Assembly (NCBI GenBank): GCA_018263395.1 | Contig: JAANXF010000007.1 | Span: forward strand, 1 to 59,321 | DNA from: Methanonatronarchaeales archaeon | Lineage (GTDB): Archaea; Halobacteriota; Methanonatronarchaeia; JAANXF01 | Length of the DNA stretch: 59,321 bases | Reading direction: 5' to 3' | Shown here: piece by piece, positions 41,543-50,520 of the stretch | How positions within the stretch are numbered: position 1 is the stretch's first letter | Layout: each line of letters opens with the position of its first letter | Position numbers and translations under genes: made by a program | Notes under the pieces: model-generated | The model's database searches: none | Seen by the model: the letters and a program-made list of their open reading frames with translations, nothing else | What the model was told of the DNA's origin: nothing

Positions 41543-42517
41543 TTGATAGCTTACCACGAGGCCTTCCTGCTCCACGACACCGGAAACCACCCCGAGAGAC
41601 CGGGGCGCCTCGTCGCGACTCGGGACCTTTTGGAGCAAAGGGGGCTCTGGAGGGGTGTGGAGGAGCCGGAGGAGGTCGACAGAAAACTGCTGGAGGCGGT
41701 GCACTCGGCGGAATACGTCGAACACGTGGAGGAGACCTGCTCTGGGCCGGCCCACCTCGACCCGGATACGCCGTGCGGACCCGGCTCCTTCAGGTCCGCC
41801 CTGCTCGCCGCCGGCGCGGCGTCCCTCCTCGCGGGCAGGGCAATCGGTGGGGAGTCGGGCTTCGGTCTCGTGAGGCCGCCGGGCCACCACGCCCTCAGGG
41901 ACAGGGCCATGGGGTTCTGCCTCTTCAACAACGCCGCGGTCGCTGCGACCAGGGCCCTGGAGTCGGTGGACAGGGTTGCGGTGGTTGACGTAGACGTGCA
42001 TCACGGAAACGGCACACAGGAAATCTTCTACGACGACCCTGACGTGCTCTACTGTTCCATCCACAGGGAGCGATTCTATCCCGGAACGGGCTCCGTAGAC
42101 GAAACCGGCGACGGCCCCGGCGAGGGCTACACAGTCAACTGTCCTCTGCCGGCCGGCGCGGGGGACGCCGACTACCTCGCGGTTATGAGGGAGGTGGTCC
42201 TGCCAGTCCTGGGGGGCTTCGATCCCGACCTGGTAGTGGTCTCTGCCGGGTACGACGCCCACCGGGACGACCCGATGGGCGGGATGGCCGTCACGGAGAC
42301 CGGGTTCGGCGCCATCTTCCGCGAGCTGGGGAAATTCGGCCCGCTGTGCACGCTGCTGGAGGGAGGGTACGGGCTTGACGGTCTCACGGCGTCGGTCGCG
42401 GCGAGCCTGGAGGGGGAAGACGGAACTGGAAACTTCCGCGTCGAGGGCGACCCATCGAGGGAGGTGGCCGCGACTATCGAGTCGCTGAGAGACGAGACAC
42501 ACCCCCACCCACCATAG
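41543..42517 (+). CDS. Histone-deacetylase-fold (AcuC-like) zinc hydrolase
   Basis: 324 aa. Arginase/deacetylase-fold motifs: HPERPGRLVATRDLL at the start, RPPGHHALRDRAMGFCLFNNAA (His-His charge relay), VVDVDVHHGNGTQEIFYDD (zinc Asp and His), LVVVSAGYDAHRDDPMGG (zinc Asp) and LEGGYGLDGL. Likely removes acetyl or acyl groups from lysines or polyamines; archaeal members can act on acetylated chromatin proteins or acetylpolyamines. Substrate unknown. TTG start 5 bp after the PhoU/TrkA-C stop. Confidence 0.9.
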   Translation: MIAYHEAFLLHDTGNHPERPGRLVATRDLLEQRGLWRGVEEPEEVDRKLLEAVHSAEYVEHVEETCSGPAHLDPDTPCGPGSFRSALLAAGAASLLAGRAIGGESGFGLVRPPGHHALRDRAMGFCLFNNAAVAATRALESVDRVAVVDVDVHHGNGTQEIFYDDPDVLYCSIHRERFYPGTGSVDETGDGPGEGYTVNCPLPAGAGDADYLAVMREVVLPVLGGFDPDLVVVSAGYDAHRDDPMGGMAVTETGFGAIFRELGKFGPLCTLLEGGYGLDGLTASVAASLEGEDGTGNFRVEGDPSREVAATIESLRDETHPHPP

Positions 42518-42624
42518 CAGGGGGCCCCTGAACCCCGCCCCATCCACGACGGGCCTCGATGGAGTGATAAGTGGCTTTACTGCTTGATCCCCGTCCGTGA
42601 GTCCGTGATACTGTGACGGCGGGG

Positions 42625-43965
42625 TTACTCCGGACCCTGCCCCCCGCGCCTCCAGGGAAGGGTCCTCGAGACGAAGTCGTCGGGAACCTCGTCCCGCGCC
42701 TCCACCCCTGCGTGAACCTCGAAACCCCCCCTCCTCGCGATTGCTCTTCCGAAGCCCTTCCCCTCGTCCAGCAGCCGCTTCAGCGCGTCGACCGCCCCCG
42801 TCTCTGTGCGGCGCTTCTCAACCACGAGGTGGCCGTCACCGCCCACCCACGGTCCCGAGAACAGCCTCTCGGAGCCGTACTTCTCCAGAAACTTCTCGGC
42901 GTGCTCCCTTAACCAGACGGGTGGTCCCTCGTGTCTCTCGGCCCGTGGAAGCTCCTCCTCGAACAGCTCCATGACGATTCGGTCCCGGTATACTCCGGAC
43001 CGCAGCACCCTTAAACCCGTTGACTCCAGGCCCCGAACCAGGGAGTCACGCGTCTTCCGCAGCTGGGGGAAGAGGTTGTCCTCGACGATTCCCTCCTCGA
43101 CCTCCACCTCGACGACCAGGGGAAACGTTCCCCTCTCGTCGAAACCCGTGCCGGCTCTGGGCTCTGGTGGGAAGAAGAACTCCCTGCGCGCCTCTTCCAG
43201 GTAGTCCCCGGCGGCCTGCACGAACTCCGCGAACCTCTGGAGGGAGAGCGCCGCGGAAACGTTGCGTCCCGGGTCGACCGGGTCCACCACGACGAGCGGC
43301 CCCCCGTAATCGCCCGCTGTACCGTGCCCCTCGGGGTCGTAGCTCTCTCCGGGGCTCCACCCGGATGCGGCCTCCAGAACCCCCCCGAAGCCGCCGTGAA
43401 TCAGCACGAGGAGCTCCGAGAGGTAGCCGCTGAATCCCCGAACCCTGGTCTCCGCGGAGTAGACCCCCGTACCCTTCATGAACTGCTTCAGGAGCAGCAC
43501 CTCATCCTCCAGCCCCCCGAGCCGTTCGTCGAGGTACGCGTCGTGGAACGGGGTTCGGTCGACGGCCGACCTGATCTCCTCAGCGTCCTCCACGTCGAAG
43601 CAGGGGACGAGGTCGACGTCGAACTCCGCGAACCTGGCCCTGACGTAGGGGTGCTCCGCGTACGCCTCCTCCGAGTAATCTCCCACGTTCGCGACGCCCC
43701 GGGCGACCTCCAGACCGAGCTCCACGAACTCCTCCCTCTCGAGGGACGGCGGCAGCTTTATGAACACGTCGATGTCCCTGTCCCCGGAGAGCCACGTCCC
43801 CCTGGACGTGGAGCCGACGAGTACCGCGTCCGCCTCGACGCCGACGCGCCTCGCCTCGCCACCGACGAGTTCGCACAGCTCCTCCACCCGTTCGTTCAGC
43901 CTGCGCCGCTCGTCCGGGGAGGGCCTGACCCTGTCCAGCACCTCCTCACTGACGCTCTCGTTCAA
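42625..43965 (-). CDS. cca: CCA-adding enzyme, archaeal class I
   Basis: Adds CCA to tRNA 3' ends without a template; essential here because the three tRNA genes in this window lack encoded CCA. 446 aa, normal length. Nucleotidyltransferase signature LVGSTSRGTWLSGDRDIDVFIKLP (near residues 48-72) with carboxylates in DRDIDVF and FDVDLVPCF, a central KQFMKGTGVY, and a C-terminal half with LFSGPWVGGDGHLVVEK. ATG overlaps the thpR stop by 4 nt; the two form an RNA-end unit. Confidence 0.94.
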   Translation of the reverse strand: MNESVSEEVLDRVRPSPDERRRLNERVEELCELVGGEARRVGVEADAVLVGSTSRGTWLSGDRDIDVFIKLPPSLEREEFVELGLEVARGVANVGDYSEEAYAEHPYVRARFAEFDVDLVPCFDVEDAEEIRSAVDRTPFHDAYLDERLGGLEDEVLLLKQFMKGTGVYSAETRVRGFSGYLSELLVLIHGGFGGVLEAASGWSPGESYDPEGHGTAGDYGGPLVVVDPVDPGRNVSAALSLQRFAEFVQAAGDYLEEARREFFFPPEPRAGTGFDERGTFPLVVEVEVEEGIVEDNLFPQLRKTRDSLVRGLESTGLRVLRSGVYRDRIVMELFEEELPRAERHEGPPVWLREHAEKFLEKYGSERLFSGPWVGGDGHLVVEKRRTETGAVDALKRLLDEGKGFGRAIARRGGFEVHAGVEARDEVPDDFVSRTLPWRRGGQGPE

Positions 43966-44507
43966 AGCGGAACCACCGCCAGGTCGCTGTACTCGGGGCC
44001 CTCCGGCGTCAGGACGCTCCTCTTCAGCCTTAACTCCTCAACCTCCATCTCCCCGAACCGCCCCCCGTACGAGTCCACCACGTCGAGGACCCTGTCCCTC
44101 GCCCTTCCGCTCCTCATCCTGGCCACGGTGGCGTGAGGCACGAACTTCCTGCCCTCCCTCTCGAAACCAAGCCCCGCCATTTCGTCCTCTACGCGCGAGG
44201 CGAGCTCGACGAAACCCTCGCCCTCCGCACCGACCCAGACCACCCGGACGTAGTCCCTGGAGGGAAACACCCCGGTCCCACGGAACTCCGCGCCGAACGC
44301 CTCGACGTTTTCCGCGGCCCTTTTCAACCCCTCCTCCACCTCGGAAGCGGTCCCCTCGTCGACCTCGCCGAGGAACTTCAGGGTCAGGTGGACAGTCATT
44401 GGGTCCACCGCGTTCAGGTCCGCGCCCGTGGAGACGAGCTCCTCCTGAAACTCCCGTATCCTCCCCGACAGTTCCGGGGGGAGGTCTACGGACACGAAGC
44501 AACGCAT
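43962..44507 (-). CDS. thpR: RNA 2',3'-cyclic phosphodiesterase (2H family)
   Basis: 181 aa. 2H-phosphoesterase with both HxT motifs: VHLTLKFLGEV (near residue 42) and FVPHATVARM (near 126). Start MRCFVSVDLPPELSGRI. Hydrolyses 2',3'-cyclic phosphate ends and can ligate some tRNA halves in vitro. Directly upstream of cca and not far from rtcA, so this is a cluster of RNA 3'-end enzymes. Confidence 0.92.
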   Translation of the reverse strand: MRCFVSVDLPPELSGRIREFQEELVSTGADLNAVDPMTVHLTLKFLGEVDEGTASEVEEGLKRAAENVEAFGAEFRGTGVFPSRDYVRVVWVGAEGEGFVELASRVEDEMAGLGFEREGRKFVPHATVARMRSGRARDRVLDVVDSYGGRFGEMEVEELRLKRSVLTPEGPEYSDLAVVPL

Positions 44508-44716
44508 GTCCTACAACTCATCCACGGGTCGCTAAATCCTTCCGAAAGCGGGAGGAAGACTCGGTCGCGAAAACGCGGGGTCCCGCCCCCCGACTCCAGG
44601 AGGTACGCGGGAACTTTATTACGGGCGTCGCGCTGAGCGACATGCAGCCCGGAGCCTCAGCGGCGCTGTAGCCCCCCGGGGAGCACCTCTTAGACCGCGA
44701 CCCCCTCTCCGTGCCC

Positions 44717-45730
44717 TCATCGGGCTCTATCGGACTCGACAGCGACGGGCCCCTCTCCGGTCAGGCTGAGCGTCCTCTCGACGAACCTCCCGCACGTGTC
44801 GGCGTTCGTCTCAAGGTGCTCCGTGCGCTCCGTCGCCACGTACCTACCTCCGCCCGTGGCCACCAGTGGAAGGAGCTGGTCCCCCGCGTACCTGTCGACC
44901 GTACCCGCCCTCTCCACCTCGTCGAGGAGCTCCCTTGCCGCCTCGACGCCCACGTCCTCCGCCGGTTTCCCTCGCTCGCCGATGGCGCTGCCACCGAGAA
45001 CGGTGCCGTCGTAAGACGCCCAGAGCGTGATGCCCGTACCCGTACTCTCGGCAGGGGCGTCCCGCACGACCTCGATTTCGACGTCCACGTCGAGGCCTTC
45101 GAGGGTCGCGGCGGCCGCCGCGGCCTGGCGTTCCGCCACGTGAGCCGGCAGGTTTGACGCGTGGGAGACACCCTCCACGTACAGCAGTTCGCCGCGCTCG
45201 GCTATAACCAGCTCCGAGGGCCGCCAGGGCTCCACCTCCACCTCGACCCTTCCGCCGCCCTCCGGGTAGTGACCCCTTCTAAGCAGTTTGCCCAACATGT
45301 AGAGGCCCGCCTTTTCGGCCAGGGGTATCGTCACGTTCACGACGTAATCCCACGTAGGGCTCCACTTCACGTCCGTGCCCCCGATGATTGTGAGCTTTGC
45401 CCCCTTCACCGACGCTGGTAGAACCGCGGCCTGGAGAAGCAGGGCGACGCTTCCGGCGGTCCCTATGTCCACCTCAATCTCACCGTAGCCCGGTTCGCCG
45501 GGCCTGAAGAGAAGCTCGGTGGAACCTATCTCTGCCCCGCGCACCTCGGCGCCGCACAGCTCCGCCACGCCCTCCACGCACGCCAAGTGCTGGGCCGCGA
45601 GCCCGGGATTCGGCCTGCTGGCACGTATCCGCTCTATACTGAAGGGCTTCCCGGTGTACGCGGAGAGGGATAGGGCGGTCCGTAGAATCTGTCCTCCTCC
45701 GCTACCGAACGACCCGTCGAGCCGAATCAT
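44717..45730 (-). CDS. rtcA: RNA 3'-terminal phosphate cyclase
   Basis: Converts 3'-phosphate ends to 2',3'-cyclic phosphate with ATP via a covalent AMP-histidine. 337 aa: LDGSFGSGGGQILRTALSLS at the start, RIRASRPNPGLAAQHL, RRGHYPEGGGRVEVEVEP, and the nucleophile His in TEHLETNADTCGRF (near residue 306). Normal length. The start overlaps the rhomboid stop by 4 nt; thpR and cca follow after about 200 bp. Confidence 0.94.
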   Translation of the reverse strand: MIRLDGSFGSGGGQILRTALSLSAYTGKPFSIERIRASRPNPGLAAQHLACVEGVAELCGAEVRGAEIGSTELLFRPGEPGYGEIEVDIGTAGSVALLLQAAVLPASVKGAKLTIIGGTDVKWSPTWDYVVNVTIPLAEKAGLYMLGKLLRRGHYPEGGGRVEVEVEPWRPSELVIAERGELLYVEGVSHASNLPAHVAERQAAAAAATLEGLDVDVEIEVVRDAPAESTGTGITLWASYDGTVLGGSAIGERGKPAEDVGVEAARELLDEVERAGTVDRYAGDQLLPLVATGGGRYVATERTEHLETNADTCGRFVERTLSLTGEGPVAVESDRAR

Positions 45731-46557
45731 CGAAACCTGGGCCGCTCCGGCCTCTCCCTGGAAACATTGCCCTTCAACCGCTGTCCCCAGACGAGCCCGG
45801 CCACGAGGCCTATCAGGTGCGCCAGGTCCGCCACCCCGCGGGCGCCGCCGGCGGGAATCATAACTATGCTGATGAGTGCGTAGAAAATCGTCAATAACCA
45901 GAGCGGCATCGGTATCAGGAAATTTAGGTATATACGCATGTTCGGCCGCAGCATCGTCAGGGTACCCATGACGCCGAAGATGGCTCCGCTGGCCCCCAGT
46001 ACGCTCGCCCCGGTGGCTGCTACGAACCCGAGGCCGGCCGCAAACCCGGCGACGAAGTATATCTTGGCGAACTCCCTGCTGCCAATCATGCGCTCAAGGG
46101 TCGGCCCGAAGAAGAACAGTACGAGGCCGTTGACGAACAGGTGCATCGGGTTGGTGGGGTCGTGTGAGAAGAGGGACGTAACCACCGTCCAGGGCCTGGT
46201 GGGGAACTCCGGGCCCAGGACGAACAGGAGGCTGTGCAGCTCCCTGGAAAACGTCAGCACGACGAGCTGCAGCAGGTACACGACGAGCATGGCTGCGAGC
46301 ACCGAGAGGGCCACGTTCCCCTTCAACGAGACGGGGACCCTCCTCATCAACCTCTCGTGGAGCGGTGCGCGCTCCCTGCCGACCGGCTCACTGCGTTTAA
46401 ACATTCGGCCCTCCTCCCGCATACCCTGCGTGTACTCCTCCAGACCCTCGCAGCTGTGGTTCTCAGGCAGCCGGTGTTCGGAGCAGAACCGGTACCCGCA
46501 GAATCTGCACTCATACGGAAGGGAGACGCTCTTGCCGCACTCGTCGCAGGCGGGCAT
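45727..46557 (-). CDS. Rhomboid intramembrane protease with AN1-like zinc finger
   Basis: 276 aa from ATG 46557. The N-terminus is an AN1-type finger: CDECGKSVSLPYECRFCGYRFCSEHRLPENHSC (zinc Cys/His, residues 4-36). After a basic linker come about six TM helices with NPMHLFVNGLVLFFFGPTLE, the serine motif VLGASGAIFGVMGTL and the His motif DLAHLIGLVAGLVWG, a complete Ser-His dyad. AN1-rhomboid fusions are typical of haloarchaea and relatives. The finger probably recruits substrates at the cytoplasmic face. It leads the rhomboid-rtcA pair; substrates unknown. Confidence 0.9.
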   Translation of the reverse strand: MPACDECGKSVSLPYECRFCGYRFCSEHRLPENHSCEGLEEYTQGMREEGRMFKRSEPVGRERAPLHERLMRRVPVSLKGNVALSVLAAMLVVYLLQLVVLTFSRELHSLLFVLGPEFPTRPWTVVTSLFSHDPTNPMHLFVNGLVLFFFGPTLERMIGSREFAKIYFVAGFAAGLGFVAATGASVLGASGAIFGVMGTLTMLRPNMRIYLNFLIPMPLWLLTIFYALISIVMIPAGGARGVADLAHLIGLVAGLVWGQRLKGNVSRERPERPRFR

Positions 46558-46670
46558 CCGGAAGAAATGGTTGCACTCCTCCAAATACCTGACGAGAAGC
46601 CCCGGAGGTGGGTACCGGGTAACCGAGCCCAACGGAGTATTAATTACGGTATACGCACAACGTTCCCGGG

Positions 46671-46796
46671 ATGGCAGTCGGTCACGCCTGGCAGTTCCAG
46701 TGCCTCCACTGCGGATGCAGCTTCTCGCTAACGGAGGAACCCGGGTTCTGTCCGGGGTGCGGCGAGCGCGAGAGCTTCTACAGGTTTGATGATTGA
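46671..46796 (+). CDS. 41-aa zinc-ribbon mini-protein upstream of ahbC
   Basis: MAVGHAWQFQCLHCGCSF ... FCPGCGERESFYRFDD: two CxxC pairs (CLHC, CPGC) make one zinc ribbon. Too short for usual callers. Its TGA overlaps the ahbC ATG by one base, so the two are translated together. An AT-rich TATTAATTA about 30 bp before its ATG is a fitting TATA box for a leaderless mRNA. It may deliver iron or zinc, or dock on AhbC. Confidence 0.7.
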   Translation: MAVGHAWQFQCLHCGCSFSLTEEPGFCPGCGERESFYRFDD

Positions 46797-48001
46797 TGAT
46801 AGGCATAAGCAAGCTTCTACTGGGCCTGGAAACTGAGAGCGACGAGCTGCGTTACGGGGACGACTCCGGCTCCGTGAAGCAGATAAGGGCACCCTCGTGT
46901 GAAGACGGGTCCGAGCGCCCCGTCGTGGTCTGGAACATGACGAAGAGGTGCAACCTCAAGTGCGTCCACTGCTACTCCTCCTCCACCGCGGAGAGGGACC
47001 CGGACGAGCTGTCCACCGAGGAGGGCAAGCGGCTCATAGACGACCTCGCGGACTTCGAGGTACCCGTGATACTGTTCAGCGGAGGCGAGCCCTACCTCAG
47101 GGAGGACCTTTTCGAACTCGCGTCCCACGCGAGGGAGCGGGGCATCAGGCCGGTGATCTCCACGAACGGAACCCTGCTCACGGAGGAGAAGGCCAGAAAG
47201 TCGCAGGAATGTGGCCTCATGTATGTCGGTGTCTCCCTGGACGGCCTGAGGGACGTCAACGACCGGTTCAGGGGCCAGGATGGGGCGTTCGATAGGGCAC
47301 TTCAGGGGATACGCAACTCCATCGACGCCGGAAACAAGACCGGTCTCCGGTTCACCATCACGAGGTACAACCAGGATGACCTGGCCGGCATAATGGACCT
47401 CCTGCACGAGGAGAGCGTAGAGAGGATGTGCATGTACCACCTCGACTACGTCGGCCGCGGGGAGGAAATCCGCCAGCACGACCTCACCGGGGAAGAGAAG
47501 CGGAGCGCCCTCGACACCCTGTTCGAGAAGACGCAGGAGATAAACGAGGACGGACAGCGCTTCGAGGTCCTCACCGTCGGGCACTACGCCGACGGGGCGT
47601 ACCTATACATGAAGCTGAAAGAGGAAGACCCGGAGTACGCGGAGAGGGTCTACGGGATGCTGAGGCAAAACGGCGGCGACGGCACCGGGCAGAGAATCGC
47701 GTGCGTCGACTGGCACGGCGAGGTCTATGCCAACCAGTTCATGAGGGACCACTCTTTCGGAAACGTCAGGGAACGAAGCTTCAGCGACATCTGGACAGAT
47801 ACCTCCGACTCCATCATGAAGGGGCTGAAGAACAAGGGGGACCACGTCAAGGGTCGATGCGCTAGCTGCCGGTTCCTGGACATCTGTCGCGGCGGCTCCC
47901 GCGTAAGGGCCCGCGCAATTTACGACGACATCTGGGCCGAGGACCCCGCCTGCTACCTAACGGACGAGGAGATCGGGCTCAAGCTGGAGATAGAGGCTTA
48001 A
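46796..48001 (+). CDS. ahbC: Radical-SAM didecarboxysirohaem deacetylase, AhbC-type
   Basis: Removes the acetate side chains of 12,18-didecarboxysirohaem to give Fe-coproporphyrin in the sirohaem-dependent haem pathway. 401 aa from ATG 46796. N-terminal MIGISKLLLG and ELRYGDD, then VVVWNMTKRCNLKCVHCYSS (cluster Cys 52/56/59), VILFSGGEPYLREDLFELA, GVSLDGL, and a C-terminal SPASM-like region with IACVDWHG, CASCRFLDICRGG. AhbD is the closest alternative, but the N-terminal motif fits AhbC. It should supply haem for the cytochrome encoded at 52.6-53.9 kb. Confidence 0.85.
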   Translation: MIGISKLLLGLETESDELRYGDDSGSVKQIRAPSCEDGSERPVVVWNMTKRCNLKCVHCYSSSTAERDPDELSTEEGKRLIDDLADFEVPVILFSGGEPYLREDLFELASHARERGIRPVISTNGTLLTEEKARKSQECGLMYVGVSLDGLRDVNDRFRGQDGAFDRALQGIRNSIDAGNKTGLRFTITRYNQDDLAGIMDLLHEESVERMCMYHLDYVGRGEEIRQHDLTGEEKRSALDTLFEKTQEINEDGQRFEVLTVGHYADGAYLYMKLKEEDPEYAERVYGMLRQNGGDGTGQRIACVDWHGEVYANQFMRDHSFGNVRERSFSDIWTDTSDSIMKGLKNKGDHVKGRCASCRFLDICRGGSRVRARAIYDDIWAEDPACYLTDEEIGLKLEIEA

Positions 48002-48123
48002 GTTTTCGGGACCCCGGCCTATCCGCGGCGCGACACGCACGCCAGAGGAGGGTCGATGTCGAAAACCGACGACTTTTCGCAACCAAAGCCTTTATCCCCG
48101 GTAAGCCTGGAGAATGGATCCGA

Positions 48124-48552
48124 GTGATAGAATTGACCATTAATGAAGTCGCCAGATCTGACGTGATTACAGTCGGGCCGGGCGCGTATGTGGAGGAGAT
48201 GGTCCAGGTAATGAGGGACGAGAAGGTGGGAAGCGTGGTCGTGGAGGACGACGGAACCCCGGTCGGCATAGTCACCGACCGCGATATCGCGTTAAGGGTT
48301 CTGGGCGAGGGAGACGGTAGCTCCGGGGTCACGGCCGGCGAGGTGATGACCGGGGACCCGGTTACCGCCGACGCCGGCGACGGCGTATACGACGTGGTTC
48401 GGAAGATGTGCAGCGAGGAGGTCAGGAGGATACCCATCGTCGACGAAGGAGAGCTGGTGGGCATCGTGACTCTCGACGACCTCGTGGTCCTGCTCGCTGC
48501 CGAGTTGCAGAACCTCTCGGGCGTGATTCAGTCGGAATCCCCGCCGTACTGA
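48124..48552 (+). CDS. Stand-alone two-CBS-domain protein
   Basis: 142 aa, one Bateman pair: TINEVARSDVITVGPGAYVEEMVQVM ... VGIVTDRDIALRVL and AGEVMTGDPVTADAGDGVYDVV ... LVGIVTLDDLVVLLAAEL. C-terminal tail QSESPPY. GTG start with the TATA-like CCTTTATCC about 32 bp before it. Single gene between ahbC and arcS, similar in plan to bacterial stress-type CBS proteins. Ligand unknown, probably an adenosine nucleotide. Confidence 0.85.
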   Translation: MIELTINEVARSDVITVGPGAYVEEMVQVMRDEKVGSVVVEDDGTPVGIVTDRDIALRVLGEGDGSSGVTAGEVMTGDPVTADAGDGVYDVVRKMCSEEVRRIPIVDEGELVGIVTLDDLVVLLAAELQNLSGVIQSESPPY

Positions 48553-48702
48553 GGGGGTGACCGCCGGGCATAGGGGCGGGGGACTGGCGAGACAGGCGAT
48601 GTTAGGGAGAGACCGCCGGCTATGGACTGGGCTTTTCGGCGGGGGTAGTGGGCTGGGAGGTCTGGGGCCTCTCCGAGCGATATCCGGGCGGTCCGGGAAG
48701 GG

Positions 48703-48710
48703 CTTAAATC
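48703..48710 (+). promoter_or_regulatory. TATA box of arcS
   Basis: CTTAAATC, 44-51 bp before the GTG start, predicts a transcript start near 48731 and a short leader. Confidence 0.45.
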
Positions 48711-48753
48711 ACACAACAGCCTTCAGCCCACGGAACGACGTAAGGAATCGAAC

Positions 48754-50520
48754 GTGGATTACTTCGAGGTAAAGGAGCGCGACGGCCCCGGAAGGACGGG
48801 GGAGCTTCGGATGGGCGGGGAGAGCGCCGAGACCCCCCTCCTCGCAGAGCACACCCGGGCCGGGGTACTGCTAGGGGAAATCCTCCTGAAGGAGTCAGGA
48901 ACCGCCTACCACCCCGCCGTGGGAGACACGGCCCCCGATTACCCCTCCCCACTGAGGGCCGACGAAAGGGTGCTGGCGGAGCTGGAGGAGAGGAGCACCG
49001 CCGCTGCGTCACCGGAGCACGTGGCGGCCACGGTCCACGGCGGCGAGGACGTTGGACTCAGGAGGAGGGCGGCCTCCGCCCTCGAAGGCTTTCCCCTGCT
49101 GATACTCGGGTCCGCGCCTGCACTGGACGCCTCACCCCGCAAGCTCTCTAACGTGGTCCCGGCGGTGAGGGAGGCCGCCAGGCCCGACGCGGCGATCTAC
49201 GCCCCCGGCCTCGCCCTCCCCTGGTCGGTACCCCTGCTGATTTACGCCGGAATAGACCTTCTGGACGACTCCGCCGCGAGGATAGCCGCCGCCAGGAACA
49301 CCTATCTGGAGAGGGACCGCGCGTCTCCCCTCGAAGAGCTGGAGGAAACGGTGTGCCCGTGCCCCGCCTGCCTGGACGGAAACCCTGAATCGTTCGAGGG
49401 GCTGCTGCGCCACAACCGGGCCACTCTCGAGACCGAGGTGAGGCTCTCCAGGGCCGCCGTCGCCCGGGGTCAGCTAAGGGAGCTCGTGGAGGGGAGAATA
49501 CGGACCAAGCCGTGGCTGGTCGCCGCCCTTCGCCACCTGGACGAAAACCGGGATTACGTCGAGGAACGCACACCCACCTTCAGGAGGTCGGAGATGCTGG
49601 CCTGCGGCGAGGAGGCCCTGCGGCGAGCGGAGGTAACCCGCTTCGCCGAGAGGATGCACGGACGCTACGAGCCGCCCGACGCCGATGCTGCCGTGATCCT
49701 GCCCTGCAGCGCCGGCAAACCCTACTTCACGTCCAGGAGCCACTCGAAGTTCCGGAGGGCCACGGGGGACAGGGCCCTGGAAATCGTGCTGACATCGCCG
49801 ATGGGCGCCGTGCCGAGGGAACTCGAAACGGTTTACCCCGTAGCCCACTACGACGTCCCTGTCACCGGCCACTGGTCCGAGGAGGAAATCGCCTGGATGA
49901 CGACGAACCTCGAGAACCTCCTCGGAGGCCGCGAGTACGGGGAGATAGTGGCTCACGTGCGGGACGAGGGATACGTCGAGGCCGTGAAGAGGGTGGAGGA
50001 GAACCTCGGGGTGGAGGCACGGTACACCTCCATCGACAACCATCCGACCTCCGACGAGTCCCTGGCGGACCTCGAGGAAGGCCTCAGGGGGTTCAGGACG
50101 GACATAGACCGGTACGCCGAGGGCACCCGCTGCGTCGCGGACTACATGCTGGGAAAGGGGGCCGGAACTGCCCTGCTCGACGGAGCCGAGGTGAGGGGGC
50201 GCTACCCGTCGCTACGCGTCGAGAGAGACGGCGAGGTGCTGGCCACCGCGGTGCCGGCCTACGGCTCCCTGGCGTTCACCCTGAGGGCACGGGACGTCTT
50301 CCCTTCGGATTACGTCGTGGAGATAGAGGACTTCGTACCGATGGGCTCAGTGCTGGCGCCGGGGGTGGTCGATGCACCGGAGGGAATCAGACCCGGAGAC
50401 GAGGTCCTGGTCGAGGGACCCTCGGCCACGTGCGTCGGCAGGGCACGCATGTCGGGGGACGAGATGGCGCGTTCTCGGCGCGGCGTGGCCGTCGACGTCA
50501 GGCACAGGGAGGAAATATGA
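48754..50520 (+). CDS. arcS: Archaeosine synthase subunit alpha
   Basis: Modifies preQ0 at position 15 of tRNA toward archaeosine; in the two-protein system it attaches lysine to preQ0 and a radical-SAM partner releases archaeosine. 588 aa, TGT-like fold with the ArcS-specific motif LPCSAGKPYFTSRSHSKF (near residue 315), a Cys pair CPCPACLDGN, and a C-terminal PUA domain (YPSLRVERDGEVLATAVPA ... GDEVLVEGPSATCVGRARM). It overlaps the partner gene by 4 nt. queC/E/D elsewhere in the window make the substrate base. Confidence 0.93.
   Translation: MDYFEVKERDGPGRTGELRMGGESAETPLLAEHTRAGVLLGEILLKESGTAYHPAVGDTAPDYPSPLRADERVLAELEERSTAAASPEHVAATVHGGEDVGLRRRAASALEGFPLLILGSAPALDASPRKLSNVVPAVREAARPDAAIYAPGLALPWSVPLLIYAGIDLLDDSAARIAAARNTYLERDRASPLEELEETVCPCPACLDGNPESFEGLLRHNRATLETEVRLSRAAVARGQLRELVEGRIRTKPWLVAALRHLDENRDYVEERTPTFRRSEMLACGEEALRRAEVTRFAERMHGRYEPPDADAAVILPCSAGKPYFTSRSHSKFRRATGDRALEIVLTSPMGAVPRELETVYPVAHYDVPVTGHWSEEEIAWMTTNLENLLGGREYGEIVAHVRDEGYVEAVKRVEENLGVEARYTSIDNHPTSDESLADLEEGLRGFRTDIDRYAEGTRCVADYMLGKGAGTALLDGAEVRGRYPSLRVERDGEVLATAVPAYGSLAFTLRARDVFPSDYVVEIEDFVPMGSVLAPGVVDAPEGIRPGDEVLVEGPSATCVGRARMSGDEMARSRRGVAVDVRHREEI

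Noticed and set aside
42518-42624. Possible small gene after the deacetylase
   Set aside because: No start with a ribosome site and no coding pattern; treated as spacer between converging genes.
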